Source: Branchiostoma floridae
Lineage: Eukaryota; Chordata; Leptocardii; Amphioxiformes; Branchiostomatidae
DNA: 64,000 nucleotides
NCBI RefSeq assembly: GCF_000003815.2
Contig: NC_049983.1
Location: 23,066,557-23,130,556, forward strand
Direction of reading: 5' to 3'
The translations under genes were made by a program, and so were the position numbers. The notes under the pieces were generated by a model. That model saw only the letters and a list, made by a program, of their open reading frames with translations, was not told the origin of the DNA and ran no database searches. Each line of letters starts with the position of its first letter. Position 1 is the first letter of the stretch. Below are positions 12,101 through 23,500 of the stretch, piece after piece.

Positions 12101-15100
12101 CCTAAAAAAATTGGACAGCGAGTGCAATGAGCCCCGGTAGAAATCGGAAGGTACCCATATCGGCTACCAATGATACAAATAAGTCCATACTTTTTCATTC
12201 CTGTTGGTTTTCCCAGTCGCCAGCCAAACTCCAAGGCGAACTTGGAGGGTTACGGTTAGGGTTCAGGGGTTGCGGTTGGTGCTAGTGTTAGGGTTGGGGT
12301 TAGTGTTAGGGGTAGGGGTAGGGTTTGGGTTGGGGAGGTAGGCTATGTGAGACAGGGACTTCAGGTGAACCATATGCATTCACCATTCATTCCTGTTTTC
12401 CCAGCCGCCAGTCAGAGCTCCACCACCGCTAACCTGGAGGCGCTACTCCGGGACCACTTCAGCACCAACCGCCATCACGTGACCAGCCTGCCGGGCAAGA
12501 CGGCCGCGCGAGACTTCATTTACGACACTTGGAGGGTTTACGGCATGCAGGTGTTCCTGCACAATTTTCAGACTACAAACAGGCAGGTAAGTAACGGAAC
12601 AACGACACCAAGAACAAGTTCATCTTTGCTTGTCGGCTAGGGATAGCCTAGTATCCAGCCGTATTATAGCTCCCGAGTCTCCTTTGTCCTCTCCGCAAAT
12701 ATTTATAACACGAATGGATACCAGGCTAGACTGTCACGGAGACAGCAAAATTTTTCATTCTCCACTTTTCAGTAAAAATCGCCTAGTCTCTACAGTGTAT
12801 TTATGTAACATATGAAACTTTTATGGGCCACGTGTCCAGGTAGTCACGTGTTCGTCTAGTCACGTTGTCTTAGTACTTGGGTCATTCGTCCTGAAGGAGG
12901 CAGTTAAGGTTATGTGCGCTACACGTTTCTAGTATTGGGTTTGAGTATTAACACTCTGGTCAGTATTGAACATCGCAGCATGTTATATTTCGCAGTACAC
13001 GGGGGCTAACGTGGTGGGACTGTGGCCGGGCCGCTTCACGGGGACCTCAGGGGACCGACCCGTCCTGCTGTCCGCCCACTACGACACCATGCGCGACACC
13101 CCCGGCGTGGACGATAACGGGTCCGGGCTGGCCGCCCTGCTGGAGTCGGCCCGCCTCATCACCTCACAGCCCTGTCTGCAGGACTACACCGTCGTCTTCA
13201 CGGCTTTCGATCTGGAGGAGTGGGAACTCGGTAAGGACATTCAAACTTCATTTTACGTCAATGAAGGGTAGACATCGAGGGAATACGCCAACTAGCAATT
13301 GCTCAAGCCACTGGATATGAAACGGTCAAACGATCCAGATAACATCCGTAGTCTCTGTGTCATTGACGGAAGATAACGGACGTTATCTATCCGAAACGTC
13401 TTGCCATTTCCAAAATCATATCCTGATGCTTGAGTAATTGCTATTAGGCGTATCTCATCACCTATATGTCGTACCATAGCATCTGAAGACGTAAATCGCT
13501 ATTATGCTCAAGACAAAGGCTAGACATAGGAATTGACCTATGGAAAAAAATCGTTTTACATCTAGATTTATTTGGCCTCTTGACGGTTTCCCTCGATACT
13601 GCATCAGAACATCCGTTTGTAAGTGTGTGTGTTTTTCTGTAACCACAGCTACCGCCGCGGGTTCGGCCTGTAACAGCCTGGGCTGCGGCAGCCGGGAGTT
13701 CGTGAACACTATCCTCCTGCCGTACCTCGCTCAGACAGGCGTGGAACCTGACGACTTCATGGGCGCCGTCGTCATGGATACCATCATGAACTACAACAGC
13801 AGCCGAGAGGCTCAGGTCATCCCAGGGGGGCAGATTTTCGGAATGGTGAGCATTAGGGCCTAGGAAAAAATGACAAAGGTCAAAGTTGGTCTTGGGTGGT
13901 CAGTCCTGGTGTGTGACTGCAGCAGAACGTCCTTTTTAAAATTCTTTTAGACAGGAGGTGCTATAGTTTTTATATTTTGATGACAAAAATGAACTATAAC
14001 AACAGCCAAGGGACACAGGTCATCCCAGGGGGAGGGGGCAGATTTTCGGAATGGTGAGCGCTTGTCGTTGTCCAACAAGGAGCCAACCCGCGTTTGATAT
14101 CTCGAGTTATGGACATGCTGTGTTCATGGTTTTTGAGTGCTAGGTAGCTCGTGGGGTCGAGAGTACGTTTTGTAGATTTGGGCTCCTTAGTGGCTTGTTT
14201 TGGAACTGCAGGGGCTGGTTAGGTGCCAGAGTTTGAAAATCAAAAAGGGATTGACGGATCGTCATGATTCTTTTTCTATCATAGTAATATACTAAACTAT
14301 CATCTGTACAATTTGTTCTTGCCATAGTTAGGGTATTAAAAAAAACCTTTTTTTTCAGATCTCTTCAGTGTCACTGACGAAAGGAGGTCATCGACGTGTT
14401 GTCTATACGTCATGTTTATCTTTTTATCTGAAACGTCCTTTTTTTTTCTTCTCCCTTATCTGGACACAGGTGCCAGAGTTGGCCAACGCGTATGCTAGCA
14501 TCTCTAACGGAGGTTTCCGCAAGCATCCCAGCCGAGCCCCGATTCGAAAATGGAACCTACGCCTACCAACTGGATGTATAATATAACCTTCATCGACGTT
14601 TTGTCCATACATGTTTATCTTTTATTCCTTATCTTTATTCTTCTGCTCCCTGGATACATACAGGCGCCAGGATTGACCCAGGCGTACGCCAGCATCTCTA
14701 ACGGAGAGTTCCGGGGAGATTTCCTCGCCACCATCTCCCGAGAGCCGGACGACTTCCCGCTCCTCAACACGTTCAACAAGCGGTGGGCGGGACTGGACAA
14801 CCCGCAGTACAAAACACATGTAAATATAAACAAACAGACATAATGACAATGAAAAACGGTTGCCCCTTTTTACTGTATGGATGACAGGACGTATATTACT
14901 GAGAGGTCACACCGACCATCATCGATCCATTGTAATTTCTAGTGAATACATGATCATGGACCTTGAAAGTGCATTGCAGACCCCAGACAGTTTACCAACA
15001 TTGATCGATTTAAGGGGGCTCATGCAGATTTCCTGAAGATTAAGAGAAAGTTTTTTTACCAAGTGCCATATGACCTACATTGTAATAAAACAATACAAAC

Positions 15101-18100
15101 TATGTGTGCAATGGTTAATCTTTGCATTGTTGTCTTGAAGCTTCAAGCTGTCTCTCTTAAGCTCCTCCCTCTCTCTCTTTAATGAATAAGAATAAATAGA
15201 TAAACAAACTCTAGGATTTTTCCCTCACCACAGTCCCTGCAGATTCCCATCAGCGACGTTGTGAACGATCTGCCCGCGAACCCCTACGCGCAAGTCTACC
15301 AGGCGCTCATCCGAGGGGACTTCTACAACTTCTGGGCGGGCAACTACAACCTCACGGCCATGTTTCTGACAGACACAGGTACGTATACCTTTGGATATGG
15401 ACATTTTACAATTGTTAATCTTTAGACTGAAAAGCTCTCTCTCCCTCTACTGTCGGATGTGCGTGTGCGTGGGTGGGTGTCTGCGTGCGCATGTATGTGT
15501 GTATGCGTGCGTACGTACCAGTTTACGCGCTTGTTTTCAAGACAAGGCGACAGTATGTCCAGAATAAGACACAAAAGCCTATTGCAGCACCAATGCGAGT
15601 CGCCAGGGGTTGCATAATCAAACCATTGCCCATCTCCTTAGAGATACATATCCACTAACTGCTGACAAAAGTAGTAAAAATTGATAAATACAGTGTCTCC
15701 CTTTCCTTCAACAGAATAAGCCAAACCCAGCCAGTCTAGAAGTAGTCAACACTAGTATTTCAGTAGTCCCTATACGTACTATTATTTTAAGGCACATACC
15801 TTGAATACTCACATGTTGTGTCTGTTTGACTATACCCTGTGTCAGGTGACCTGCGCGGCGGCATGCAGAGCTGTTACCACCACGGCTGTGACGACATGTC
15901 CAGGGTCACTCCGGAGAGACTCAGCTTCCTCAAGAAAACAACGGACGCTGTCTCTGGGATGCTGTGGGAACTCGCCAATGGCCCCACGTGCAGAGGTACC
16001 CCGTTTCCTTACTCCTAGTCTCTACAAGGCTTCATAACTTACTTGAAAATATGAGAAATTGGCCAAAAGAAGAGATAACATGCCAGAGGAGTTACAGTAT
16101 GTAGCCTAGGGATATTGTACCCCAGACCGCAGAACAGAATATCGAATCATATTATCGGCGTAACACTAATAAAAACAACATCAGCATAGAACACATCTCT
16201 AATACAGACTTTAATTGCTGTCATACCTTGCATTTGGTAATCATGCCAAACTGGGAAGTTACATTCATCCCGCAAGTCTCGATTTCTACCTAAACCCAGG
16301 AACCGCAGTTCCCCAAGACTTCAAGACAGGTCTGCGCATGACAGGAAACCTGGTGCTTCCCTACGCGCCAAACGACTTCCGCTTTACGGTGACGTCATAT
16401 AACACAGACGAAGTCGTCATGGCAACGTTCTCTAACGACACCTTGACACTCAGCCTCGCAGGTAAACGATGTACTTATAAGTGGATTGATCACAGTCTCT
16501 CGCAGTTACTGGGGGTATAACAGATTTTACTTTATGCAATTCATGCAATTATTGGCAGGAGGTGGTGGTGTGTTGCTATGCAGCAGGTCACTTAAAATAG
16601 ACTGGGAATTAGGTTTTACGTCTTCTATATACATGTATTCTATTTCAACGAAGACATCATTTAGCATAAATAATTTATATATACATTATTTTTCAACATA
16701 TGAACTTATTATGAAAATAACGTCTAAAAGAGACTTTTGATTGACAGGTCGGTTCGACCACGAGACCCTCCAGTTGACCTTTCGCCTGTCCGAGCCAACC
16801 AAAGCGTTTCCGGGTCAAATCGATCCGCTACAGACCATGGCATGGGTCATGTCCGGTCAGGTCAGTGTGACGTCATATATGTAAGCCATCTTTAAGTGTT
16901 GGAATATGAGTGATAAGCCGGTTCGAGGTTTGAACTGCGCATGTACACTGCGCTTCATTGAGAGTAATACGTCAAATTTGAACGCCCCGTAGACACAAAA
17001 GCATTAACGAGCATGGTCTAGACAAGATAAGATACCCTTTTACAAGTGAAGGGCCTTAACCTTTAACCTGACGCAAGCGCAGTGCAAACCGCACACAGGT
17101 TTATTTTCATGAGACTGTGTAGTCTCTTTTAGAGCAAATGTGCCAGACATTTATGTTTTTTCTTTGTAATCGATTTTCACCTATTTTCGTTTTCCTTATC
17201 ATGAAATAGCTGATGACCGTGGAAGGGAGCCTCGTCTACACTGGGCAGGTGCAGGGTCTCTTCGGGCCGCAGGGAGGCGCTGTGTCCTTTGCGTTCCTCA
17301 GTTCAGGTAGGCTGGAACCACAAGGTAAAATTTACACAGGGCTGAGACCATAAACAACAAGAAGTCATGATCACTTGCATCTACGATTGTTGAAAGATTT
17401 TGGAGAGATCGATATGCGATCCAGAAAGCGTTGTAAAAATCATTGGTCCAGGAATACCTTGGATATCATTATGTCAGTAAAGTCATTAAGAGTTGGAAGC
17501 CCCCAAGGATCATTGAGCCTCAACTGAGAGAACACTGATAAAGTGTAACAAGTTCATCGTTTGGACTCCCCTCTGATAGCTGCAAGTTTACCGTTAAAGT
17601 TTCATTTCAGTTTACAAGGTCTAAATATCCTATATATTGACTATATATTGTCATATTGAATTATTTGTACACAGTGATATTATCTAGTTCTAATTGAGCT
17701 AAGTGAATTGCTTTCGAAGAGGAGTCCTTTTCTCATCTTCCCTTATGATTATTTACACATTTGACATATTTTGAGAAAGATTTATACTGTTCATCTTTCT
17801 TCCTTACGTGTAAACGTTTTCTTAAAGCAAATGACGGCACAGGCGTGTCCACCCTGTCTATAATCCTTTTCGTGTCGTCTGGAGTTCTGTTCTTGCTGGC
17901 CATCGCCTTGTATGCTTACACTATCTGCAAGACGTGAGTACGCTTTCAAAATCTACGAAAGGTGATCAATAAGTTCTCACAAACACCAAGAAATGAGTGG
18001 CACATTACAAACTTCTGGTCATAACTTCTATAACGTCTTTTATCAATATCCATTAAATTTCAAATCATTGTGATCATTACTTTCCAGTCAACGTTCTTTT

Positions 18101-18517
18101 AGAACAGTAAGTAAGTGTTAAGAAACCAATTCAGAGTTGACTGTGATCAGAGCAGAAGACATTACAAAAATGTTTCATGAGGGTGCCCTTGTATTTGAAC
18201 TATAACTGACGTAGATATCCACAAAGGGTGTCCTTTATTGTCCTATGCCCCGATATTTGAGTTGTGCCATTTGTTTCTGGACGAGGCCACAACGTCATTG
18301 ATCGTTGACTCTGGGAGAATAAAGCAAATTAAAATAAATCCGGGTAAACAACCTGGAATTATGATGATGATGAGGCGTATGTTGTGGAACCAGTACCCCA
18401 AATGTCACACGATCTTACAGTATACGTCAGCTTAAATCAACATAATTTCATCTTTTGTCTTCTTATTTCTGCAGGCGAAAAGTGGACGAACCTTTCAGCC
18501 AGGACCAGCCTATATAA
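9192..18517 (+). CDS. M28-family zinc metallopeptidase, paralogue B, type I membrane protein (12 exons, 547 aa)
   Basis: Coding exons: 9192-9249, 12405-12586, 12996-13230, 13649-13845, 14664-14819, 15234-15378, 15846-15995, 16300-16461, 16748-16860, 17210-17306, 17828-17933 and 18475-18517 (TAA). They sum to 1644 nt in one open frame. Residues 1-19 are a signal peptide. M28 metal and catalytic residues are complete: His108 (HYDT), Asp120 (GVDDNGSG), Glu154/Glu155 (FDLEEWE), Asp202 (VMDTIMNY) and His336/337 (CYHHGCDD). Residues 508-531 form one transmembrane helix, followed by a 16-residue tail, so the catalytic domain should face the lumen or cell exterior. Exons 3-6 have exactly the lengths of the divergent paralogue to the left (235, 197, 156, 145 nt), showing a local inverted duplication. 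Substrate cannot be told; aminopeptidase or carboxypeptidase activity is a family inference. Introns carry partial copies of exons 2, 4 and 5. Confidence 0.9.
9527..9926. mobile_element. Foldback MITE in M28-B intron 1
   Basis: Arms 9527-9594 and about 9862-9926 are inverted repeats (ATACACCTTTCTCACGCGGC and on to GAGGCAAAC) with few mismatches. The centre is AT-rich and non-coding. Confidence 0.7.
10931..10961 (+). repeat. Degenerate copy of M28-B exon 2 start, breaking into TTAGGG-like repeats
   Basis: Recognisable as GCCAGCC..TCC.CAC.CTAACCTGGAGG, the beginning of the exon at 12405. Immediately after the point CTAACCTGGAGG the sequence becomes TTTAGGGTTAGGGTT. It is the oldest-looking of three upstream copies. 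Confidence 0.5.
10962..11440. repeat. TTAGGG-like tracts with an ATATGGCTAT minisatellite
   Basis: 10962-11005 and 11245-11435 are degenerate GGTTAG/GGGTTA arrays. Between them, about 11006-11245, run units of ATGGCTAT, ATATGGCTAT and GGCTAT. Further telomere-like tracts lie at 11688-11786 and 12247-12336 in the same intron. All are interstitial. Confidence 0.9.
11853..11888 (+). repeat. Copy of M28-B exon 2 start with 3' splice site
   Basis: Reads TTTTTCCAG/CCAGCCAGAGCTCTGAGGGCTAACC, matching exon 2 at 12405 (GCCAGTCAGAGCTCC..CTAACC). Its upstream flank (GTGAGACAAGATGAACTCA) also resembles the flank at 12349-12370, so the duplicated unit includes about 60 bp of intron. Confidence 0.6.
12066..12157. 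repeat. Hairpin inverted repeat
   Basis: GGTACCATCCGATTTCTACC followed by TTGCACTCGCT pairs with its reverse complement ending GGTACC, with a short AT loop. Probably a small foldback element in M28-B intron 1. Confidence 0.65.
12201..12256 (+). repeat. Nearest copy of M28-B exon 2 start with 3' splice site
   Basis: CATTCCTGTTGGTTTTCCCAG/TCGCCAGCCAAACTCC.. matches the true border at 12404/12405 at an offset of 188 bp. It again breaks into GGTTAGGGTT after CTTGGAGGG. Confidence 0.7.
13295..13450. mobile_element. Foldback MITE in M28-B intron 3
   Basis: Ends GCAATTGCTCAAGCC-ACTGGATATGA and its reverse complement (TCATATCCTGATGCTTGAGTAATTGC) form imperfect terminal repeats of about 50 bp. The same terminal motif (GTTACTCAAGCAACTGG) appears at about 26046-26062 and, altered, at 27472-27489, so it is a repeat family. 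Confidence 0.6.
13988..14060 (+). repeat. Copy of M28-B exon 4 end with 5' splice site
   Basis: Copies the last 60 or so nt of exon 4 (AACTACAAC...GGAATG) plus the donor GTGAGC at an offset of 208 bp. An extra 5 bp in the G run would shift the frame. Confidence 0.8.
14455..14525 (+). repeat. Copy of M28-B exon 5 start with 3' splice site
   Basis: GGACACAG/GTGCCAGAGTTGGCC... repeats the beginning of the exon at 14664 at an offset of 194 bp through GCTAGCATCTCTAACGGAGG-TTCCG. Homology then stops and no donor follows, so use would read into intron. Confidence 0.75.
15455..15525. repeat. GT/GC-rich microsatellite
   Basis: Irregular GTGCGTGTGCGTGGGTG, then GTATGTGTGTATGCGTGCGTACGTA. It lies in M28-B intron 6. 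Confidence 0.8.
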
Positions 18518-20517
18518 CGCATGCGCGAACTCCAGTAGAACACGGAGTGGTGGAAAGAGACAAAGCGACGCATTGAAAATCTAAAATTTTGTATTTTCTA
18601 ACGTGGAATTTTATTGAGAATCTCCGTTCGATATTTATTGATTTATATTATACGTTTCTCTCTTTAACCAAGTAGAATATTCAGGATAAGATACTTTTGA
18701 AAAAGCCACTTTTTGAAGTGCTGTGTTACGTTTTTATACGTTATGACTATTGATTCATGATGTAGACAATTTGTTGGAAATGCGAGTAAACCAAATGATC
18801 ACATAGATCAAAAGATGCTGTAGATTTCTGTCTGGCCTATTTCAACGAGTGAACGGCAAACGCATAAACACGTTTGATTCACTTTGTATCAAATTGCTGT
18901 ATGTGACGAACGTAACATTCACACATATGATATACTTAGTAGTAGAGAACTATTCAAATCAGTAAAGATCATTTCCATCATGCTCCAACTTCTCATCAAC
19001 GAAACACTTCTTTATTCTCAGTTGTACTTGCATTGACGGCTTTCATACAATCCATATGCATAGAGCCACGGACATTGAGAGTTACAGGGAATACAATAGA
19101 TGCTATATGTTCATTTAAGAGCAGCGATAATAACATCTCAAGATATCTATTTACATCCACAACATCTATTATGGTAAGCACGGATAATTTCGTCGTTGTA
19201 ACATTTTTCTATTGTGATTAATACATCATTGTGTTCGAGCAGCAAGGAAGACTCATTAAAGACTGAACTAGATTGCTGAAACTTTTCTTCATCAGCGTTC
19301 TACTTTCCTTTCCTTTGTTTACCGCATACGTACTGAATATATTAGTTACAATACCATTAATATATATGTACATAATTTGATAAAGCCATAGTCCTGTTTT
19401 ACTTTTACAACTTCCTGTTTGTAAACTCCATCTGCTTAATGTTTGCAGTCCACGAGCAATATCTGTTTATGATAACATATTAATATGTATTATATACATT
19501 TGGACATAATACATCTAATCTAGTAGTGCTGAACACTCAACATGAGTGCTCTTACGGCATTTGCGTAGCGTGCATTTCGCATCGATGTCACATCCCTAAT
19601 ATGTAGCCGATTTATACACTTACTTCATGTATCTTAGTGGACATCTTTGAACCATTGGACACTGATGAGTATTCTAAGACACACCAACTTTCTTAGACTT
19701 AGATATCTATAGATATACTGACATCATGTTGCTTCCAAATTCATAACATCATAAGGCATAAAGGTTTTTTCTGTGTCTAAACTGGGCTCTCCGTATACAT
19801 GCCACTCTTAATATCTTGCTTTTTTCGATTCTATGTAGAAAAGTAGAACTAACTTAGAGGCAGACTCAGTATAATTAAGTTCATTTACCTACCTCGATCG
19901 CTGTACACATTCTCCTGAGCAGGTTCGGAAAAAGTAGATACCCTGTATCTAAACTGGATCAATTCTGCCTTAAGCCAGTTGTACCTACTAAAAGCGTGTC
20001 TTCGCAAAATCTGTTTTCACGGAAATGATGATCCTTTGCCACCATTGAAAATCTGACAATTTATCATTAATTTCTATATAGCAGCCTTTGTCTCTAACCT
20101 TATCCACAATGCCATGCGGAGCGGGAACAACAAGGTAGCTCATAACATTAGTTTATGACACACTTTCTCTTAGTTTAGTTTTGTACATCCTTTCCCCGTT
20201 TTTCTTCATTCTGCCTTGGAGGTACTTTTGCACCGATGTAGTGCAATACGTTTAGGTTACCAGTGAATTCAAGTAGCCAATTTCAAAAAGATATACAAAC
20301 AAGCAAAAACATGTTTGAAAATTGCCTTAGTTACAATATACTGAAAGTTTAAATCTACTGAATGGTCCGTATAATGTTGTCATTTAATAAAAGAGGAACA
20401 TGACGATGTAGTACTGCAAAACATTGTTTCTAAAGAGCTTCAGCTCTTGGATGCAACGCTTTTTCTAACGAATAATCAATTTGATAATAAAGGCATACAA
20501 TATTTCTAAGACGTTCG
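18518..20517. other. Convergent intergenic region, M28-B / MFSD4
   Basis: Two kilobases of AT-rich sequence between the two stop codons. No exons seen. A possible ATTAAA for the plus-strand gene lies at 19255-19260, and one for the minus-strand gene at 20383-20388. Confidence 0.5.
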
Positions 20518-23500
20518 TCATGACCCTGACTTGGGTTCGGTGGATATTGGGGACTTGGGCAGACTCGCCAGCTCGACCGTATCGTCCATGACAGTGTAGT
20601 AGGACGTCGGGCCCTTGTTCAGGAGAGTGTCACGCTTGGAGCAGCACCACCGGCACCACCAGTACGGTTGAGAGTTCGACTCTGAAAACAACAGAGAGCG
20701 TCACATGGATGAAATAGTACTCATCATCATTATCATTATCATTGTCATCATCAATACCCCTAATATGACCCTACCAGGGGCTGAGTACGGCAGGCAGACC
20801 TCCAGCCTGGCATTGAAAGAATCAACGGTGGGAATAAATGGGGGATGGCACAGTGGAAAACGGGACGCCAAGTCCCTATCAGACACTTTTTCCTGATGAA
20901 AACGTCTTTTGATCGATATTTCCGAGGAGTTACCCGGCCATAGAGGTACACCATGAGTGCAAGTAATAACTCCTTGGAAATCTAATTCGCCTGGAAAATC
21001 ATTCAACCTTTTTTTTGTCCAATTCCCACAATGATTGCAGCATCCTCAAGACTTGGTTGGGACTTTTGCTGAATTTAGGTCCAGCCTTAACACACCAAAC
21101 GGTTACGTCACTTCTTTCGGCTATAACTTTGCGTTCATCATAACATTAGCAATCTACATACAAATGTGTGTTTTGTTTTAGTGTTCAAACGTTACTTCGT
21201 CTAGTGGCGACAAGAAAACATGCCGTTGGCTTAAGTCTGTCGCCATTAATTTTGATAATAGTAATAGACGATATAGAGTTCAAACTCACGTTTTTGAGTT
21301 GTGCTGGAGACAGAGGCGTAGAACCAGAGTGTGCAGAAGACAATCATGCCTAGCGCGGCCACCACACAACAGGACACGACGAAACTCGGCGGGCCGTACC
21401 ATACAAACAACTGGAGGGGGAAGGGGAAAACGTCAGAATCTGCAGTACTTTTACGGACAATGATCATGGTCGTGAATAAAGCACAAAATTTAAAAGAAAA
21501 AAAATGTTGGGAAATCAGACACTCATGTGTAAATGGGTGCCTAGCTTCAGTTAGGGACGTTCTCTCCGATACGACGCTAAGTTCTGTGATTGAGACAATC
21601 CACATCTCCAACATTTCAAGACCCGACCACACTTATCAATAAGGGTGTGAGTGGATCTGTTCTTAAGCAGCTTGTACCCAACGTACAACACTAATCCATT
21701 ACGTCTTAAGGTGGTTTGCAGGTCGTGCGATGCAAACAAACAAACAAAAAACAAACAAACAAAAAACACCCACCCTCCCCACCAGCACAGGCAGCACCAT
21801 CTCGCCCGTTGCGGCCCCGATGACCAGCGCACTGGTGATCCCGCCCGTCACGCGCACGTTCCGCTCAGCCATCGCGATGGACGACGGGTAAATACTGCTC
21901 AGGAAGAAGCCAAAGGTCATGGCGCCTGCGTATAATGCCATGGGACTGTGGGGCATGCCCTGGATCACCAAGATGGCCGCCAAACAACCGACCTGAACAT
22001 GGAATAGGAAAAAAAGGAAATTGACAAAATATAGTAAGCAAAGGTTTATATTGAAAGATTGATTTCATGTATTTATGTGTCCACATCTATCTTAAGCAAC
22101 GACAATCTCAAGGCCATGTTAGACAGCGGTCTTCAAGCTTCAACCTCTCTGTCTTTCTCTCTCTCTGACTCTCATCCCACTCTCCCTCTCTCCAGTTCTA
22201 TCTCTCACAGCTTCCAAAGCAGACACGCTTGTTGCTATCATTCATCATGCAACTGTAGCAGCACCAGAGACATCTCAGGTGCAATCCAGCGCTCTTACGC
22301 CTCTAAGTCACATGTTATATTAACTTCCTTAGGTTCCAACACACCTACGATTATGGTTAAGGTTAGGACTGGGATGTCGGAACATAGTGACGCAACCCAA
22401 AAACATGCAAATATCTATCAGTCCTGTTTCCACTTACCAGGTTGCACATGAGCATGGCCGGGGGCTGCAGCTTGGTGGCGATGGGGATGGAGACGAGTCT
22501 GCCCAGCGCTAGGCTGCCCCAGAACGCGCCGGTCAGGTTAGGGTTAGGGTAAGTAGGATTATGGTTAGGGACTTAGGGTTAGAAGGTTAGGGCTAGGGGA
22601 AGTTTCCACCTACCAGGTTACACATGAGCATGGCCGGGGGCTGCAGCTTGGTGGCGATGGGGATGGAGACGAGTCTGCCCAGCGCCAGACTGCCCCAGAA
22701 CGCGCCGGTCAAGTTACGGTTAGGGTTAAGGGTTAGGGTTAAGGGTTAGGTTTAAGGGAAGTTTCCACCTACCAGGTTACACATGAGCATGGCCGGGGGC
22801 TGCAGCTTGGTGGCGATGGGGATGGAGACGAGCCTGCCCAGCGCCAGACTGCCCCAGAACGCGCCGGTCAGGTTACGGTTAGGGTTAAGGGTTAGGGTTA
22901 AGGGTTAGGTTTAAGGGAAGTTTCCACCTACCAGGTTACACATGAGCATGGCCGGGGGCTGCAGCTTGGTGGCGATGGGGATGGAGACGAGCCTGCCCAG
23001 CGCCAGGCTGCCCCAGAACGCGCCGGTCAGGTACGCGGCGTACCGCGAGCCCAGGTCCACCTTACTGATCACGGCGTACGCGTAGATCCAGCCTGCAAAG
23101 GCGGCCTGGGGAAACAGGGGAGGTTGATTAGTATATATGGCCTAATGGTAGAGTATAGATTTCCCAAAGGTCATACGGTCCATGTCTCTCTTCAGATCCA
23201 GCCTGCAAATGCGGCCTGGGGAAACACAGGAGGTTGGGAAACATTAGAGGCGAGTAGAAACAGTCTGCTGACTACTGGGATCCGAACCCGGCCCGCCAGC
23301 GTCTAACCCAACGCCATTGCAGGTTGACCAAAAGGTTCCGATCAGTTTGACTGGTCAGCTATTGGCGCTTTAACCCCACTGTTACAGTTGATTATGACAG
23401 AGTCTATAGGAAAAGGTAGACTTCTTATCAAAATACCTCGAGCTCTTAAGGTTGATTGTAGTGTCAGTTTGCTTCATCAGAATGCGACATACAGCCGAAT

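Noticed and set aside
10962-12336. True chromosome end or telomere
   Set aside because: TTAGGG-like tracts are degenerate, short and flanked by gene exons on both sides, so they are interstitial.
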